Source of the DNA: Myrica gale
Taxonomy: Eukaryota > Streptophyta > Magnoliopsida > Fagales > Myricaceae
Assembly (NCBI GenBank): GCA_963930655.1
Contig: OZ005604.1
Location: forward strand, 13,960,001 to 14,024,000
Direction of reading: 5' to 3'
DNA: 64,000 nt
Shown here: positions 22,441 through 34,800 of the stretch, piece by piece
Numbering within the stretch: the first letter of the stretch is position 1
Layout: every line of letters begins with the position of its first letter
The notes under the pieces: model-generated
The model's database searches: none
What the model was told of the DNA's origin: nothing
Seen by the model: the letters and a program-made list of their open reading frames with translations, nothing else
Program-made: the position numbers and the translations under genes

Positions 22441-24692
22441 TATTAAGTAGGTTCAAGAAAATAAGAACTCAATGTTCCTTTACTTCGATTATCTTCTAGC
22501 ACTCCTACAAAAATGAAACACGTCTTGACTTTTGGTACCCAAATCTTTTTAGGTCCTTTTGAATCCAAATAAATTTATTGCCACTAGAGGATTTCTTTAT
22601 AGTTTGAAAAACATGGGATATATGTCCAGATTTACCACAAGTTGCACAAAGTAAATGAAGGAGAAGATTTTATAATCATATAAGAATAAGATTTTTGATC
22701 ATTGAAAGAATAATATCCAATGCCACTTTTGTTGAAGCAACATCTTTGAGAACCAAGAAGAATGTCAAGGTTTATCTTTCCTTGAGTAAATCTTGCAAGA
22801 TCATTAGTAAGTGAGTCAACTTTTATTTCCAAAATGTCATTTTTAGCAATTAAAATAGTTGACTCATTTTCCAAAGATTTCTGATTTTCTGTTGTAGTCC
22901 TTGCAAGATCATCTCTAAGAGATATAACTTGAGTCTTCAAAATTATTTTTGAGAGAACAATATTTTGAAAGGATTTTTTTTAGTTCGAGATATTGTTCAC
23001 CAAACGCATCTTGTAACTTATCAAAAGAAAAGCATTGAATATGTGAAGATTATTCCTCATCCTCAATGTCCTTAGCCATCAAGCAAAGGTTTGCAACTTC
23101 CTATTCATCACTTTTGATTTCTCTTTCACCGGATTATCCACATGCCTCCACAAAAGCTTTTATTGCTTTTCCTTGTAGTCTCTTGACATTCGGACTTGAT
23201 ATGTCCCGACTTTTTAGAACCAAAGCAAATGGTCTGATTCTTTTTGCTGCTATCTCCCTTGAAGTTGAACTTCTTTGGATATCTCGTCACCTTGTTTATT
23301 GCGAGAGAACTTCTTTGTGAACAAGGTCATTTTCTCATCATCCTCTGATGAGTCATTACTGCTGAAGTATGAAGCTTTCAATGCAATGCCCTTTTTACCT
23401 TTTACTTCATCTTCATCTCTTTTTTCTTGGTTCATCTCATGCGTCATGAGAGATTCCATGAGCTCATCTAGAGAGATAAGGAGTAGAGATAACACCAAGA
23501 TTTTTAGATGGTTCGACCAACACTTACCTACGTCCACCCCCAAAACTATTGCCTTCCATGAGCTTCTCCAGTACAATCAAATAGCGTTCACAACTTAGCT
23601 TACGGGTGGTAAGTAACTGTTACTTAAGTTTTCATGAGCTCAATCTTCAACTCGTACAAAAAATATCAAATCTAATGAGATCTCTTCTATCTTCACGGGT
23701 AGGCAAACATGTATCCCACACTTTTCCCTTTTTTATAAAAATGCAAATCTAAAAATATTTAAAGTAATAGCAAACGAATAACAATAATTGATAGAAACAA
23801 GTAAGAGAGTAGGGAAGATAAATAACACTGAGATTTTTAGGTGGTTCGGTCAAGACTTGCCTACGTCCACCCCCAAGGCTATTGCCTTCCTTAGGCTTCT
23901 CCACTATAATCCAATAGTGTCCAGAACTTAGCTTTACGGTGCAAAGTGACAGTTACAAGAAATCTCATACCCTATGAGATTTCTTCTTTCCTCACGGGTA
24001 GGTCCAAGTGTATCCCCCACTCAAAAAGTTTTCAAAGAATATTGAGATGAATGAATAAACAATAGCTCTCAAAGATATATCAGCAAAAAATTGTTCAATA
24101 AATGGCTACAAGACAATATCTGATGATGATGACAGCAATAGCATAACTGATCTGTCGGAAAATGTGCAGCCCTTGTCTTTCGCGTTTTTCTCTCACTTTT
24201 TAGATGCGAGATCAAGATTGATGATCTAGAGAGGCAAAAGGTTTGCAAAAGGACTCTTTTCTCTATCTATAAGGTTCTCTCTATAGGTCTTCAGTCCTGG
24301 GGAGTCATATGGGACATTTTGGAATGTTTGGATATGTGTCCTAAGTGCTATAACGTCTTGATTCGCGTGCTAAGTCATCTTTTTAAAACATAGTTCCCGT
24401 AACATGTGTCGAAACATACATGCCTATGTGTCGACACCTTCATCAAGTCTGGAAACGACTCGCAGGTTCCTGTGGCATGTGTCGACAATGTGCTTCCCAT
24501 GTGTCGACACCATCGAAATGACAATCTTGCTTTTGTGTTATGTGTGGACACCATGTCAACCATGTGTTAACACCATCTTGGCAGATAGAGTTTTTCAATG
24601 CTTTTTAACATCCAAATCTTTTTCATTTCAACACGAAAACTCCTACAATTAAAAATATCATAATTTAGGTGCAAGATATGGTCTTTAAATTA
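22440..24692 (-). mobile_element. SIRE-like copia fragment: antisense LTR and gag
   Basis: On the - strand: LTR pieces (24692 to about 23490) run into gag (23480 to about 22500). The LTR part holds two similar blocks (about 23495-23740 and 23825-24060: CTACGTCCACCCCCAA, GAGATTTCTTC..., CTCACGGGTAGG) and GTGTCGACA words at 24400-24600. No primer-binding site is visible between LTR and gag, so DNA there is missing. It is cut on its right at about 24692. Confidence 0.75.
22500..23480 (-). pseudogene. SIRE-like copia gag, antisense and broken
   Basis: Reading leftwards: ELMESLMTHEMNQEKRDEDE (about 23470-23410), GIALKASYFSSNDSSEDDEKM, then the knuckle ICFGSKKSGHIKSEC (about 23235-23190) in which the second Cys is Ser, then gag-tail text with CCFNKSGIGYYSFNDQKSY (about 22740-22685). 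The last part nearly equals the sense copy at 2544-2600. Multiple stops are present. Confidence 0.75.
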
Positions 24693-25344
24693 GGGATGAG
24701 CATCAAACCCGTTATCCGACAACCCGACCAGTTTCCAAAGGTCGGGGTCGACGCATTCATTGTGCATGGAATTGAGTGCCAATTGATCAGTCTGAAGAAC
24801 AAATTTGCTCTAACATATAGGGATATGACGGAGGAGCTGGATATTATGCGGATGAAACTGTTCTCTGTTAGAAAACAGTTCTCCCAGGTGTCACAGTCGT
24901 CCTTTACGTTATGATACAACTCCAAACACTCATAAGTCAGGTGGATAAGGACCTGTCCTTACCAAGATTAGGACTAGTCTCCTGTTTATGTTTTATCGCT
25001 ATTATTTACATATCCTTAGAAGGTTCGTCTCCGACTTGTACTAGATATTTTGATTGTGTTTTTTTGTTAAGTTTATGGTTAATGTTTGATATTTTATATT
25101 TATTATATACAATTAAATGAGTGATTAATACGAGTGTTATCTTAACATAACGGTTAGTGTAATTACAATTAAATAGGTGATTAGTTATAACTGATGTTGC
25201 ATATAAAAGCATGCTTAACTATATATATTATGTATATAAAATAAATAAATTAAGTTAAAAATTTGAGCCAAGTTACATTGTGTTAGTTAAATGATTTAAA
25301 TAAATTAAATTAAGTGAATTAAATAGTAGAAGTGATGTCAATTA

Positions 25345-26480
25345 AATCTGCCAAGCGTCCGGACGTTGATCCATGCAGTTTGGACGCATCTCACCGAACG
25401 GATGAGATTTCGTCCAGACGTGTATGATGAAACGACATTGATGGAACGGATAAGATTCCATCCTGACATCCTTGTAACTGTTCCATGGCTTACACGTGTT
25501 TCAATTATACGACGGTTGAAAATAGTTGTCACTGTCCGACCTCTTGTATGCCGTCCGGACAAGACGTGACGTTTTCTCAGTCAAACGTGTGCTTCCACGT
25601 TGTACGAAGTCAGGCCAGAACCGTCCGGATGGAAATAGAATGTCCGGACACCTTTAATTACTCGAACCATTTTAAACAGTTTAAATTTTGGCATTTAATG
25701 CGGATGACTCTTATTGGACCTTGTGTGATAAAAAATTTTGGACGACATCCACATATTGTGAAAAACTTGAATAGTTCGACATTTTCAATTAAAGTCAAAG
25801 TTTTATAGACAAAAATCTCTCAACCCTCGTTTCTTCTCAAATCTTGACGTAAACTTATTCCTTTGAGATTCTAATCACATCCAGGTATGTTTTTTACTCA
25901 AAAATACTCAACCCTCATTTTTTATAGTTTTAGGTATAGAATTTCAATTCTATTTTTTGTATAGTACATTGTGTTTTTTGATTAATTTTTACGTAGAAAT
26001 CGATTGTCTTAAGTGTTAGGATTGTTTTAACTGTATTGGTTTGTGATTTGGCGGTGTTTTGGGTAGTGTGTCGGATGTTTTAAGATGCTGACATAGCTGA
26101 ATAAACTCAGTCGTCATTCCCATCTCGTCCGGCCGTCTATTCAGGCGATCGAACGCCATTTAGTTTCTGAAAAGGCATACATTGTCATTTCAATTATGTC
26201 TGAATTCTACACGAAAGCTTTCCGGACGGTTTTATATTAAATTTAGATAGTTTTTATTATATATTTTTAGTTCGGACGGCTATCCAGAGCTGTTCAGATG
26301 CCTTGTAGTATCCCAAACGGGATACATCGTCATTTTAAGGGTGTCTGGACCCTGTATAAATACAGTTGGGATATTTGTATATTAAATTTAAATTGTTTTT
26401 TATCTATTTTTTGTTCGGACGGCTATCCAAAGCTGTTCGGATGCTTATGATATCCCAAATGGGATACGTTGTCTATAATA
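25345..26480. repeat. CACTA subterminal repeats with a tandem duplication
   Basis: At least eight direct or inverted copies of a TCCGGACG core. A unit of about 145 bp is repeated in tandem at about 26232-26480: TTCGGACGGCTATCCA, GCTGTTC.GATGC and TATCCCAAA.GGGATAC appear twice in the same order. Confidence 0.7.
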
Positions 26481-27540
26481 TTTCAGCCAGGCCAATGCCG
26501 AGCAATCCTCCACTCCAGTTTTATACTTGGTACTGGAAACAAAGATCATTATGTCCCGCTCGAGCTTCGATTTGAGGATTGAATGATTCTAGAGGGGGTA
26601 GAGCAGACAGGTTTGCTTCTGTTCCTCCAGAGGACCTACTATACGTCTAAGAACATGATGCGGGAATTCTATTCTGCTATACTTCAGGCGATGGACGTGA
26701 AGGAGGCTAGTGTGGAGGTCTTCGTTCATAATGTGCAGATCAATTTCTCTCCAAACTAGGTACCGAGATTCTTGGGGTATGAGAAGGGTGTACAACATTC
26801 CCAACCTACCACTGAGAGAGGAGGGTCGGCCTTCTATGGCTGAGATTTGTTGGACAATGTTGGCCCAAGATACGACTATTCTGGAGGGAATCAACATGCA
26901 ACACGGGCTGATACATACTTTTTTGTAGATCATGTACCTAATCCTATGCTCTGCCATCGACCCAAGTTCTTGTTTCTGGTAGTTGTACGGGGGCTTCCTG
27001 AAGATCGATGTTCATATTTCTTTATCGTACGATATTCTTTTGATCCTGTTCCTGCATGCCATGTTGGTACTCGAGGCGCGGACGAGAACCAAAGGCACTT
27101 CCACTTGGGTCTATCAACAAAATGACGCTCCCACAATCTATGGCCCAGACATGCAGAGTGATGAGTTACGCACGGGCAGCTAGTGGTAAACAACAGAAGC
27201 AACATGATGGGACGGAGGAGTAAGATCCTGGATAGGGAATTAGGGTACAACAAATGAGTTGGGTGACAGAGATGATGACCGAGCTGACTGAGCGGATGCA
27301 GTCTGTCATGCGGGCCCACCCATGAGATATTGGGTGATATCAGTTCTCAGCTAACATTTCTAGAGCGTAAGGTCCAGAACATGGACGGTGAGTGGTAGAA
27401 TGAGGTGGTTGCGGTTTAGTCAGTCCTGAAAGGTCTGGCAACTAGTACAGAGTTACTTGCCCTGATTGAGCGACTCGTTTCCCTGAGGATCGCATGAGGC
27501 ACGTGCGTGAGGTTCTATAGATCGCGGATGATGAGCAGTA
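26480..27540 (+). pseudogene. Transposon-derived coding remnant, unassigned
   Basis: Several short overlapping frames on both strands, none dominant. The + frames contain YFFVDHVPNPMLCHRPKFLF and RCSYFFIVRYSF-like text resembling the 'putative plant transposon protein' family, with frameshifts. Which strand was coding is not certain; + is favoured by that resemblance. Position after the subterminal repeats fits an old CACTA internal ORF. Confidence 0.3.
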
Positions 27541-27759
27541 GATATTTACTTTATTTTATTTTGACATTTGTTATTTTATTTTGACATTTTATTTTGACAT
27601 TTTATTTTTATATTATGTTTTCAGTACATGTATTGAGATTTATTTGATGTTATTTTGTTTATATTATGTTTTGGGGAGATTTAATATATTTATATTATTT
27701 CTATTTGGGAGATTACACTTTGCACCCCTGAATTATGAGGTATCTGACACTTTGGTCTC

Positions 27760-28873
27760 AGAGAATGTTTATTAGAGACCAAAATTTGGATTGAGGTGGT
27801 GTTACTAGTTTTCGAGAAATTGTTCGGCAAATATTGGAGAAGTTTAAGGATTGGTTAAGCGTTCGAGGTAAGTTATTCTTCAATGAGATTTTTAAACGTG
27901 CATTATATTTTATATGGTTTTGATGTATTATTTGGGGAACTGAACAAATTTTGGATAAAATGAGATTGTCGAGATTTTCGTGAAACTCAATTGAAATATT
28001 TATAACATGTTTTGGTGAGCATACTATGAAAATTGTCATTGCGCTGGCGATATATATTTGTGGTCTTTATGGCCAATTTGGTACCTCTCGTGGTATTTAG
28101 ATGTCTGTGTGACCATTGGTGATTTCCCTATATTGCGCGGCCTTGGATATTTTTGTTACAAACTTGTATTTTTGGATTTGGTATGGCTCAGAGTGTTTTC
28201 GTTTTATTTCGGCTATTGTGATAAAATTATTTTTTCCTCAACCCCCATTGACTTACTACTTACTGAGCTAGTCGTAACTCACCCCTTATTCTCATAATTT
28301 TCAGAGTTGGCCAAATTATAGAAATTCGTGGAGCTTCAGATAGATTTTTGTTTCGAGGACTTGTTTTGGAATTGTACTTTTGAAGATTAATATTGGAGAA
28401 TTCTTTTGTGAGATTTTCATCGATATTTGAAATATCGGATATGCTAATGTAAATTATAGGGCTCAGATTGATATTTTTGGGCTTTTTATTGTGTATGAAT
28501 ATTTTTCTAAGGTTGTACAAATTAGTTTAGGAATATTGGGGGCTAGATAAATGATTATCCGTGGTGAAAAAACCTTATTTTATACGGATATGGAAATATT
28601 GGAAGCCTTATCCCTGCAAGAGTACGTTTGGAGATTTATATTGGGGAATTCTTTTGGGAGATTTTTATCGATATTGAAAATATCGGATATGCTAATGTAA
28701 ATATTAGGGCTCGGATAGATATTTTTGGGCTTTTTTTGGTGTATGAATATTTTGCTGAGGTTGTACAAATTAGTTTAGAAATATTGGGACCTAGATAAAT
28801 GATAATCTGTGGTGAAAAAGCCTTATTTTATACGTAAATCTTTCCGTTTGGAGTTTGAGCCCGGGGCTTTACA
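27760..28873 (+). repeat. Truncated gypsy LTR with internal tandem duplication
   Basis: Co-linear with the right part (about 62630-63546) of the solo LTR at 62295-63546, ending GGGGCTTTACA. The left LTR end is absent. A segment of about 245 bp is repeated head to tail: GGAGAATTCTTTTG.GAG, ATATCGGATATGCTAATGTA and AAATGAT.ATC.GTGGTGAAAAA occur in both 28380-28590 and 28625-28840. The copy at 62295-63546 has one such unit. Confidence 0.8.
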
Positions 28874-28989
28874 ACAACTTTAAATGTACAATGCAGAGGA
28901 GGAGTGCAAATAATAAAGAGAGTAAAGCTAAGCGACAGCTTACACACATTGGAAGCGAGGTCCTTCCAACGTGCGAGAGTGTTGTTAGT

Positions 28990-29810
28990 AAGTAGTAAAT
29001 TTATATTTTCATTAGATATTATTTAAAAAACTGACTTAGGTATTTAAATATGCACATTTTATATTCCTTTTGGTATATAGAAAAATTCAGATCTGATGAG
29101 ATTAGTCATGCGTTATTGTATAAAAAACCGCATATTAACAAGGATGACATGTGGACATCAGAAGATGCACAGGAAAATTTTGTTAGTTGTAACATTAGAT
29201 TTAATGATGCATTTATTGTCTCTTATGTTTCATATGTGATAAATTTATCTTCTTTTCTAATTTTGTTGGAAAAAATGGAGGTCGTGCAGGTGCAGCACGA
29301 GTTAGAGGGAAAGTCATACACCAAGTTGAGATTTTCACTGAGGTGTTGGGGTCGAAAGCAGGTTACGTGCGAGGTTTAGACCTTTTGGTACGGTCTATCA
29401 TCTTCATCAGCATCGTCCGTTTATTTTTCCCGGAGATTGGAGGAGGCTAAATTAGATATTGAGGAGATGAGGGCTATACAAATGGAATATGAAGAGCTCC
29501 TGGTCAAGCTGTCAGATATTAAGAAGGCAATGCGAGAGCATCTACAGATGATGAAGGTGCAGCAGCGGAAGAAAGATGAAGAGTTGATGCAGATGATGGC
29601 GGAGCAGCAACAAAAGAAAGACTAAAAACATCAGAAGATGATGCTGGAATAATAAAGGAACCTAGTCTAACAGCAAGAACGAATGATGCAACTATTTGAT
29701 CAGTACTTATCAATTATGTATTTTATAAGGATGCGTGAGGAGATGATGGAGCAGATCAAACAACTGCAATCCCGTACGACACCCAAACGAAAATTTTGGT
29801 AGATATATGT
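28990..29810 (+). pseudogene. CACTA-associated ORF (Transposase_24-like) remnant
   Basis: Text: KKPHINKDDMWTSEDAQENF (about 29125-29180), then EIFTEVLGSKAGYVRGLDLL (about 29330-29385, across a frame change), then a charged coiled-coil tail EEAKLDIEEMRAIQMEYEEL (from about 29440) with repeated Gln/Lys/Met. This order matches the Ptta/En/Spm plant transposase family (Pfam Transposase_24). An intron-like AT-rich gap at 29190-29280 separates the first two parts. Frame changes and a stop at 29625 make it inactive. Confidence 0.55.
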
Positions 29811-30657
29811 ATTTTCACTATTTGATCAGTACTTATCAATTATGTATTTTATTTACTTTTAATGACGATTGCATATTTGTAGACATTTTATTATATTATG
29901 AGTATTGAATATCTTTCTATTTATATTATTTGGAAAATTATTTTTAAAATTTTAATTAAATTAATTCAAATACGTAACAAATGGTTCGAATGGTAAAAGG
30001 GTTGTCCGAACGGTTTTAGTGTATTGATAACGTGCGCACACATAACATCGGTTCGTAGACTTCGCATTAAATACGTCTGTCCGCACGGTTATTCTTGCAT
30101 GCACACAGCTCTTTTAAATAGAAACCGTTCGAACAGTAAGACAAGATGTTCCAACATGTTCAACAGAATAAGCGTTTGCATTGTCAATGTAACTGTTCGA
30201 ACGGTTTTTGAAGGTGACAAATAAAACTATTTCATCATAAATGAAACTACAGTACGGACATCTTTATGTTAGTGTTCGGACGGAAATATATTACTGTCAG
30301 GACTGTTTTATATCACTGTGTGCACGTATGGTCCATGACAAAATGTATATCGTCACATTACACCAACCGTTCAGACTACTCATGCGAACATATGGAGAGT
30401 ACGTTCGCACAGCTCATGCGAACTGATGAAGTATACTGGGCATGACGATTTCAATTTCATCAATATGGCTCAAAACGGTGCGGACGATATTGTAACCCAT
30501 CTAAATCATTTCGAGCGACAGAACACGAAAATCCTCACCTAAAACCTTGGCATACGGGCTTTAGGTGACCACTCGGTTTTGTCATCCAAAACCTTTGCTG
30601 ACAAAATTAACACTTTGGGTGACAAATTTTTGAAACACAAAGTCATTTTTCTTAGTG

Positions 30658-31505
30658 TCTCAAGGTTATTGATTTCCCTATGAAACTGTGCAGTGAACTT
30701 TTTAAGAGCAGAAAAATTGGAAGAACCTATTCACACCCTCTAAATTTGGGTCCTTATATATCGAGTCTTAAACCTCCATGTTCAGTTCACCTTAAAAATT
30801 TAGGCACTCAAAGTAATGATGGACGTCCCCTTTTGTTTAAAACGTACGACAACCTTTCGTCCCTGTCTTTGTTATTCGGTAATATCGAAGAACTTACATA
30901 ATTGGTCAAGAATTTAGATCCGCCACACCATTAATTATCGAAGAGTTGTGACGACTACTTTTCAAAAACGAATCTGGCCATTCGTTAATTATATACTATA
31001 CTGCGATTTCAAGTTGGCTTATATTAATGGGTAATGAAAAGTACTATGGCTTCAAGTTAAATGGGCCTATGTATGTTTTTAATACCTTGACCATTTAATA
31101 TTTTAATTCGGATATGAGAAAGTCGTATAATCCGTAAGGGTCCTGGTTCATTCATTGCGGTACCCACGAATCAAAAACAATATATACCAGTTAGCAACTG
31201 TAGCTGATGCCTTCCCAAGTCAACAACATGGTTAATCTATTATAGTGATCCAAGTCCTCAGCAATGAAGGCGTTGACATATTTACTGGGGAAATGAGACA
31301 GAAAGATAGTTATAAATACTATTACACGACCTCCATTAAGTTCACTAAGTTCGAGGTCAACTTAATAAACAGTCAGAAATTTTACTACCTCGGCATAACT
31401 AATGAGTAGTTCAGGGTAAACTGTCAAATCATGCATATAAATGCCGCCTTCTTAGTTGTCTAAAGCTGCTATATGCAATTTCGAGTCTCTTGAAGCCAAC
31501 GCAAA
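30658..31505 (+). promoter_or_regulatory. GLR upstream region and core promoter
   Basis: Starts right after the CACTA end. A TATA box TATAAAT lies at 31436-31442, about 64 bp before the start codon, in ATGCATATAAATGCC. A second TATAAATA is at about 31311. The region to about 31345 is duplicated at 11150-13573, so regulatory DNA was once shared by at least two GLR copies. Confidence 0.6.
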
Positions 31506-31815
31506 ATGCCCATATGGGCGGCGTTCATGCTTACATACCAGTACTGCTGTTGTTATTCCTTAATCTTTCTCTTAGTCTTACTGTTAAGTTCATCAAATGG
31601 CAAGTCGAATGCACAGGATAGTTGTTTGGGGGAACACCAATCTGGCAACCTCAGTTTGGGAGCCGTTGTTGATCTGACCTCCCTTGCAGGAAAGGAAGAT
31701 GGAGTAGCGATACAGGTGGCCGTTAAAGATTTTTATGCTCGTGCTAGAATACAGCAGTACCCAAATCTGCATGTGGAAAACTCTCGAGGAGACCCCATCC
31801 GAGCAGCCTCTTCTG
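31506..31815 (+). CDS. GLR exon 1
   Basis: Codes residues 1-103 plus one base: signal peptide, then GAVVDLTSLAGKEDGVAIQV, the first strand and helix of the flytrap domain. The donor is TCTTCTG|GTGAGC; the split codon gives Ala with exon 2 (SSAKALIE), which matches the family's text at this join. It lies 7.3 kb from exon 2. Confidence 0.9.
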
Positions 31816-34800
31816 GTGAGCGACTTTTTCTTTGTCTAGTTTCTTAACGACATTTGCACTTTCTGCATTGGAATATTCCCAAATAACAAGGATAAATGAA
31901 GACCGTACACGCGCGTATATTATGTAGTCCAAAGTAGAATCCAAGTTTGAGGAATGGATCAGGTTAAACTTACCATTTCTTGATAAATATTGAAGGAATT
32001 ATAGTAAGAGATCAAGCAGCGGGAAATCCCGGATCGTTGAAAACTAGCAACCCAAACGTTCAGCCTCCTTCAGATCCACGCACACAGCTCTTGAGAGAGA
32101 GAAAATTTTCTCCTAAATCATTTTCTTCTTTTCTCAAATGAAGTTCTGAGCTATTTATAATGGCTTCCCCAGAACTTCACTTGTGTTTATGCGTGAGATC
32201 TTTAGGAATCTCAAATCTCGGCCGTAGGTTCATCATGAAAAACTTTTTTTTATGATACTCCCATATATTTTGTATTCTGAATTTATGGGCTTCTACAAAT
32301 TGTAATCATGTCCATTAACATATCGCAATTGACCCCCGAGATAGTGAGACTATTTTTTGTGAAATCTCTTTTGCTAACAATTATTTGTATATTTATCCTT
32401 CCACCATACTATATTCCACACGAGCTAATAGGACCGGAATAATATCATTGATTAAGTTCCTAGCTTATATAATTCTTAATTCACAATCTGTAACTCGTTG
32501 GACTCTCAAATTGTTTCTAAAACAATTTCACAAATAAATATATAATATATATTAATTTCGAAAAATATTTTTGCAAACATACACTGGCCAGTGATTTCTT
32601 TTCAAGTCCAACTCTATACAGATATACTGAATATACTGTCTCACAAAGAGACTGGTGGATTCTTTGTTGAGCATTTACACATGTTCATTTATCATAAACA
32701 AGACCCAACGTTGTCTGGAATATTTGACCTAGAAAGATCATCACCAAGTGACTCGGTCAAGGTACAAGTACACAACAAACAAGCATGCATAAACCTCTCA
32801 TATCTAATGATATAATAAACTAATTGTGTTGAATACCTTCTCTACATCAGCGATCACTTCCATAAGGTATTCATATATGACACCGTTTAGTGCATGTACT
32901 CTTACAGTGCACTCACTCATCTTCTTAAGGTCACTACCTCAATGACGGAGTCCATCATCCTATTTTAAGAGAGGCACAATGAGTGTAGACCTATTTGTAC
33001 ATAAAAATGTACCTAGGTCTAGAACAACGGTCAAGTGAACAAGAAACCGAAAAGTCATACTCCCTGCCTTTTGATTCATTAATCATCGGCATGACTTTTC
33101 TACAATTTCACTTACCAATATAACTGTGTAACATCTCATTTTACAACATTATACCAAATAATTAATACATACATGTGAAGATAAAAGAAATAATTATCTG
33201 ATAATTATTCTAATAACTGGTTTTGAAGGCATATTCCAACATCTCCCACTTGCACTTAAAACCATTTATCTAGGTATCTCATACCCAGACAGACTCTAAA
33301 TGTGTCTCAAGCATTTTTGAGTCGACAATTTGGTGAAAACGGATCTGCAATGTGCTAGGTTGATATTACAACAAACATTACGATATCATTCTGATTCACC
33401 ATATCATGTATCTTCTTTCTATGTGTTTTGCCTTCAGTGCTGGAGTCAGCAGTGGTATTTTGCTTACAACTCCATGCACATTTACCCAATGTATACACAC
33501 AAGTTCAAAAGTGATCAATTTTCAATAACTGCACTTGTCCATTTCTAGACAGTTCACAAATTCTCAACTCTAAACACAAAAATAGTATTTAGTACTTCTC
33601 AAGTATTTGAAAATATGCTTAACCGCTGTCCAACTATAGAGCTCATGTCAAATTAATATCTACATACAATACTGACTGCATGACTAATATTTGGCTTTAT
33701 CTTTCTCCTCTTTGAAAGATGAATACTATACTGAAAGGATAAAATCCTTCTTTGGTATTCTGTAAATAATTGCCAATATTTGTCAATGTAGTCCATAAAA
33801 CCTCTTCTCACGGTTTCCAAACAATTTGGCTCCAAAAATGTGGAACACTTCCAAAGGTCTTTGACTTGAACTTAAGCTCCAAGAATGACATCCTCCCGAC
33901 ATCATTCCCATAAGTAGCGTATTACTGACGTAAAGAACTAGAAACATTACTAAACTCTCACTGACTTCTTGTCAATATAATGCTCATCCATATTTTGTGA
34001 GAAATCAAACGATTTGATCATCTCATCTAAATGGATTCTCAGCTAAGGCTTCTGAGTTCTAAACTCATCAGTAGGTTTAGTAACATCACTTTTCTATTGA
34101 TCTCATCTACCTTACGTATTGACTCAGCTGACTGTTTCATCAAGAACTATCACGCATGAAGCTTCACGTAGACTATACTCCTTTTAAAATATAATTTTCC
34201 TTCTAATAATCACCTCCTGTACACTTGGGTTTACTAAATAATACCCAACGAACCATTTATGGGTCACCTACAAATAATCTTTGATTTCTGCTTCTTCTCA
34301 TCAAACTCTTTGATGCATAGCTAGACATCACCACATACTCTTAAATGATCCAGACTTGGTCTTACCAATCTATGATCCATGAGGAGTTTTAGGTATAGAT
34401 TGAGTAGGTGTCCTGTTTAGAACATAAACAGCTACCTCCAAGGCAAAAATCCCAAAAGTATGCTGGTAATATATCTATGATTATCTCCCACTCAACAATA
34501 TCATATAAAGTTCAGCTTTTCTTTTAACCATTTACACAGTCCACAATTCACTTTTTCAAAATAGACTATCAATAATATCAGAGTTACTAGAAAGACGGTC
34601 TATCAAATAACAAGTGTCAAAATAAAATTTATAAAAGTTCTGGAACATAAAGATAGTCTTCCAAATTTACAATTGCAGACTTTCATGGACTCGAATGAAA
34701 AACTTTAATGGAGGTCGCTGCAACGCTTGCACTCATTTCCATCAGTTTCCCCATCACCATGTTTATGGGTTTCCTCAAACCCCTGCAATCATATTGCATA

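Larger units (their letters stand above)
24693..30657. mobile_element. CACTA (En/Spm)-type element, left end unclear
   Basis: The right end TTTTTCTTAGTG at 30646-30657 is the complement of a CACTAAGAAAAA terminus. Both flanks carry many CCGTCCGGACG/GTTCGGACGG/CCGTTCGAAC words (25345-26460 and 29980-30430), as CACTA subterminal repeats do. Inside are a Transposase_24-like remnant (28990-29810) and an LTR insertion (27760-28873). I could not find a left CACTA end; the SIRE LTR to its left stops at about 24692. Confidence 0.6.

Noticed and set aside
26589..27319. Frames of 122 and 129 codons on the - strand as genes
   Set aside because: They overlap transposon-like text on + and match no family; likely shadows.
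30680..30901. Open frame upstream of GLR
   Set aside because: The duplicate at 11170-11400 breaks it; this is promoter-side DNA.
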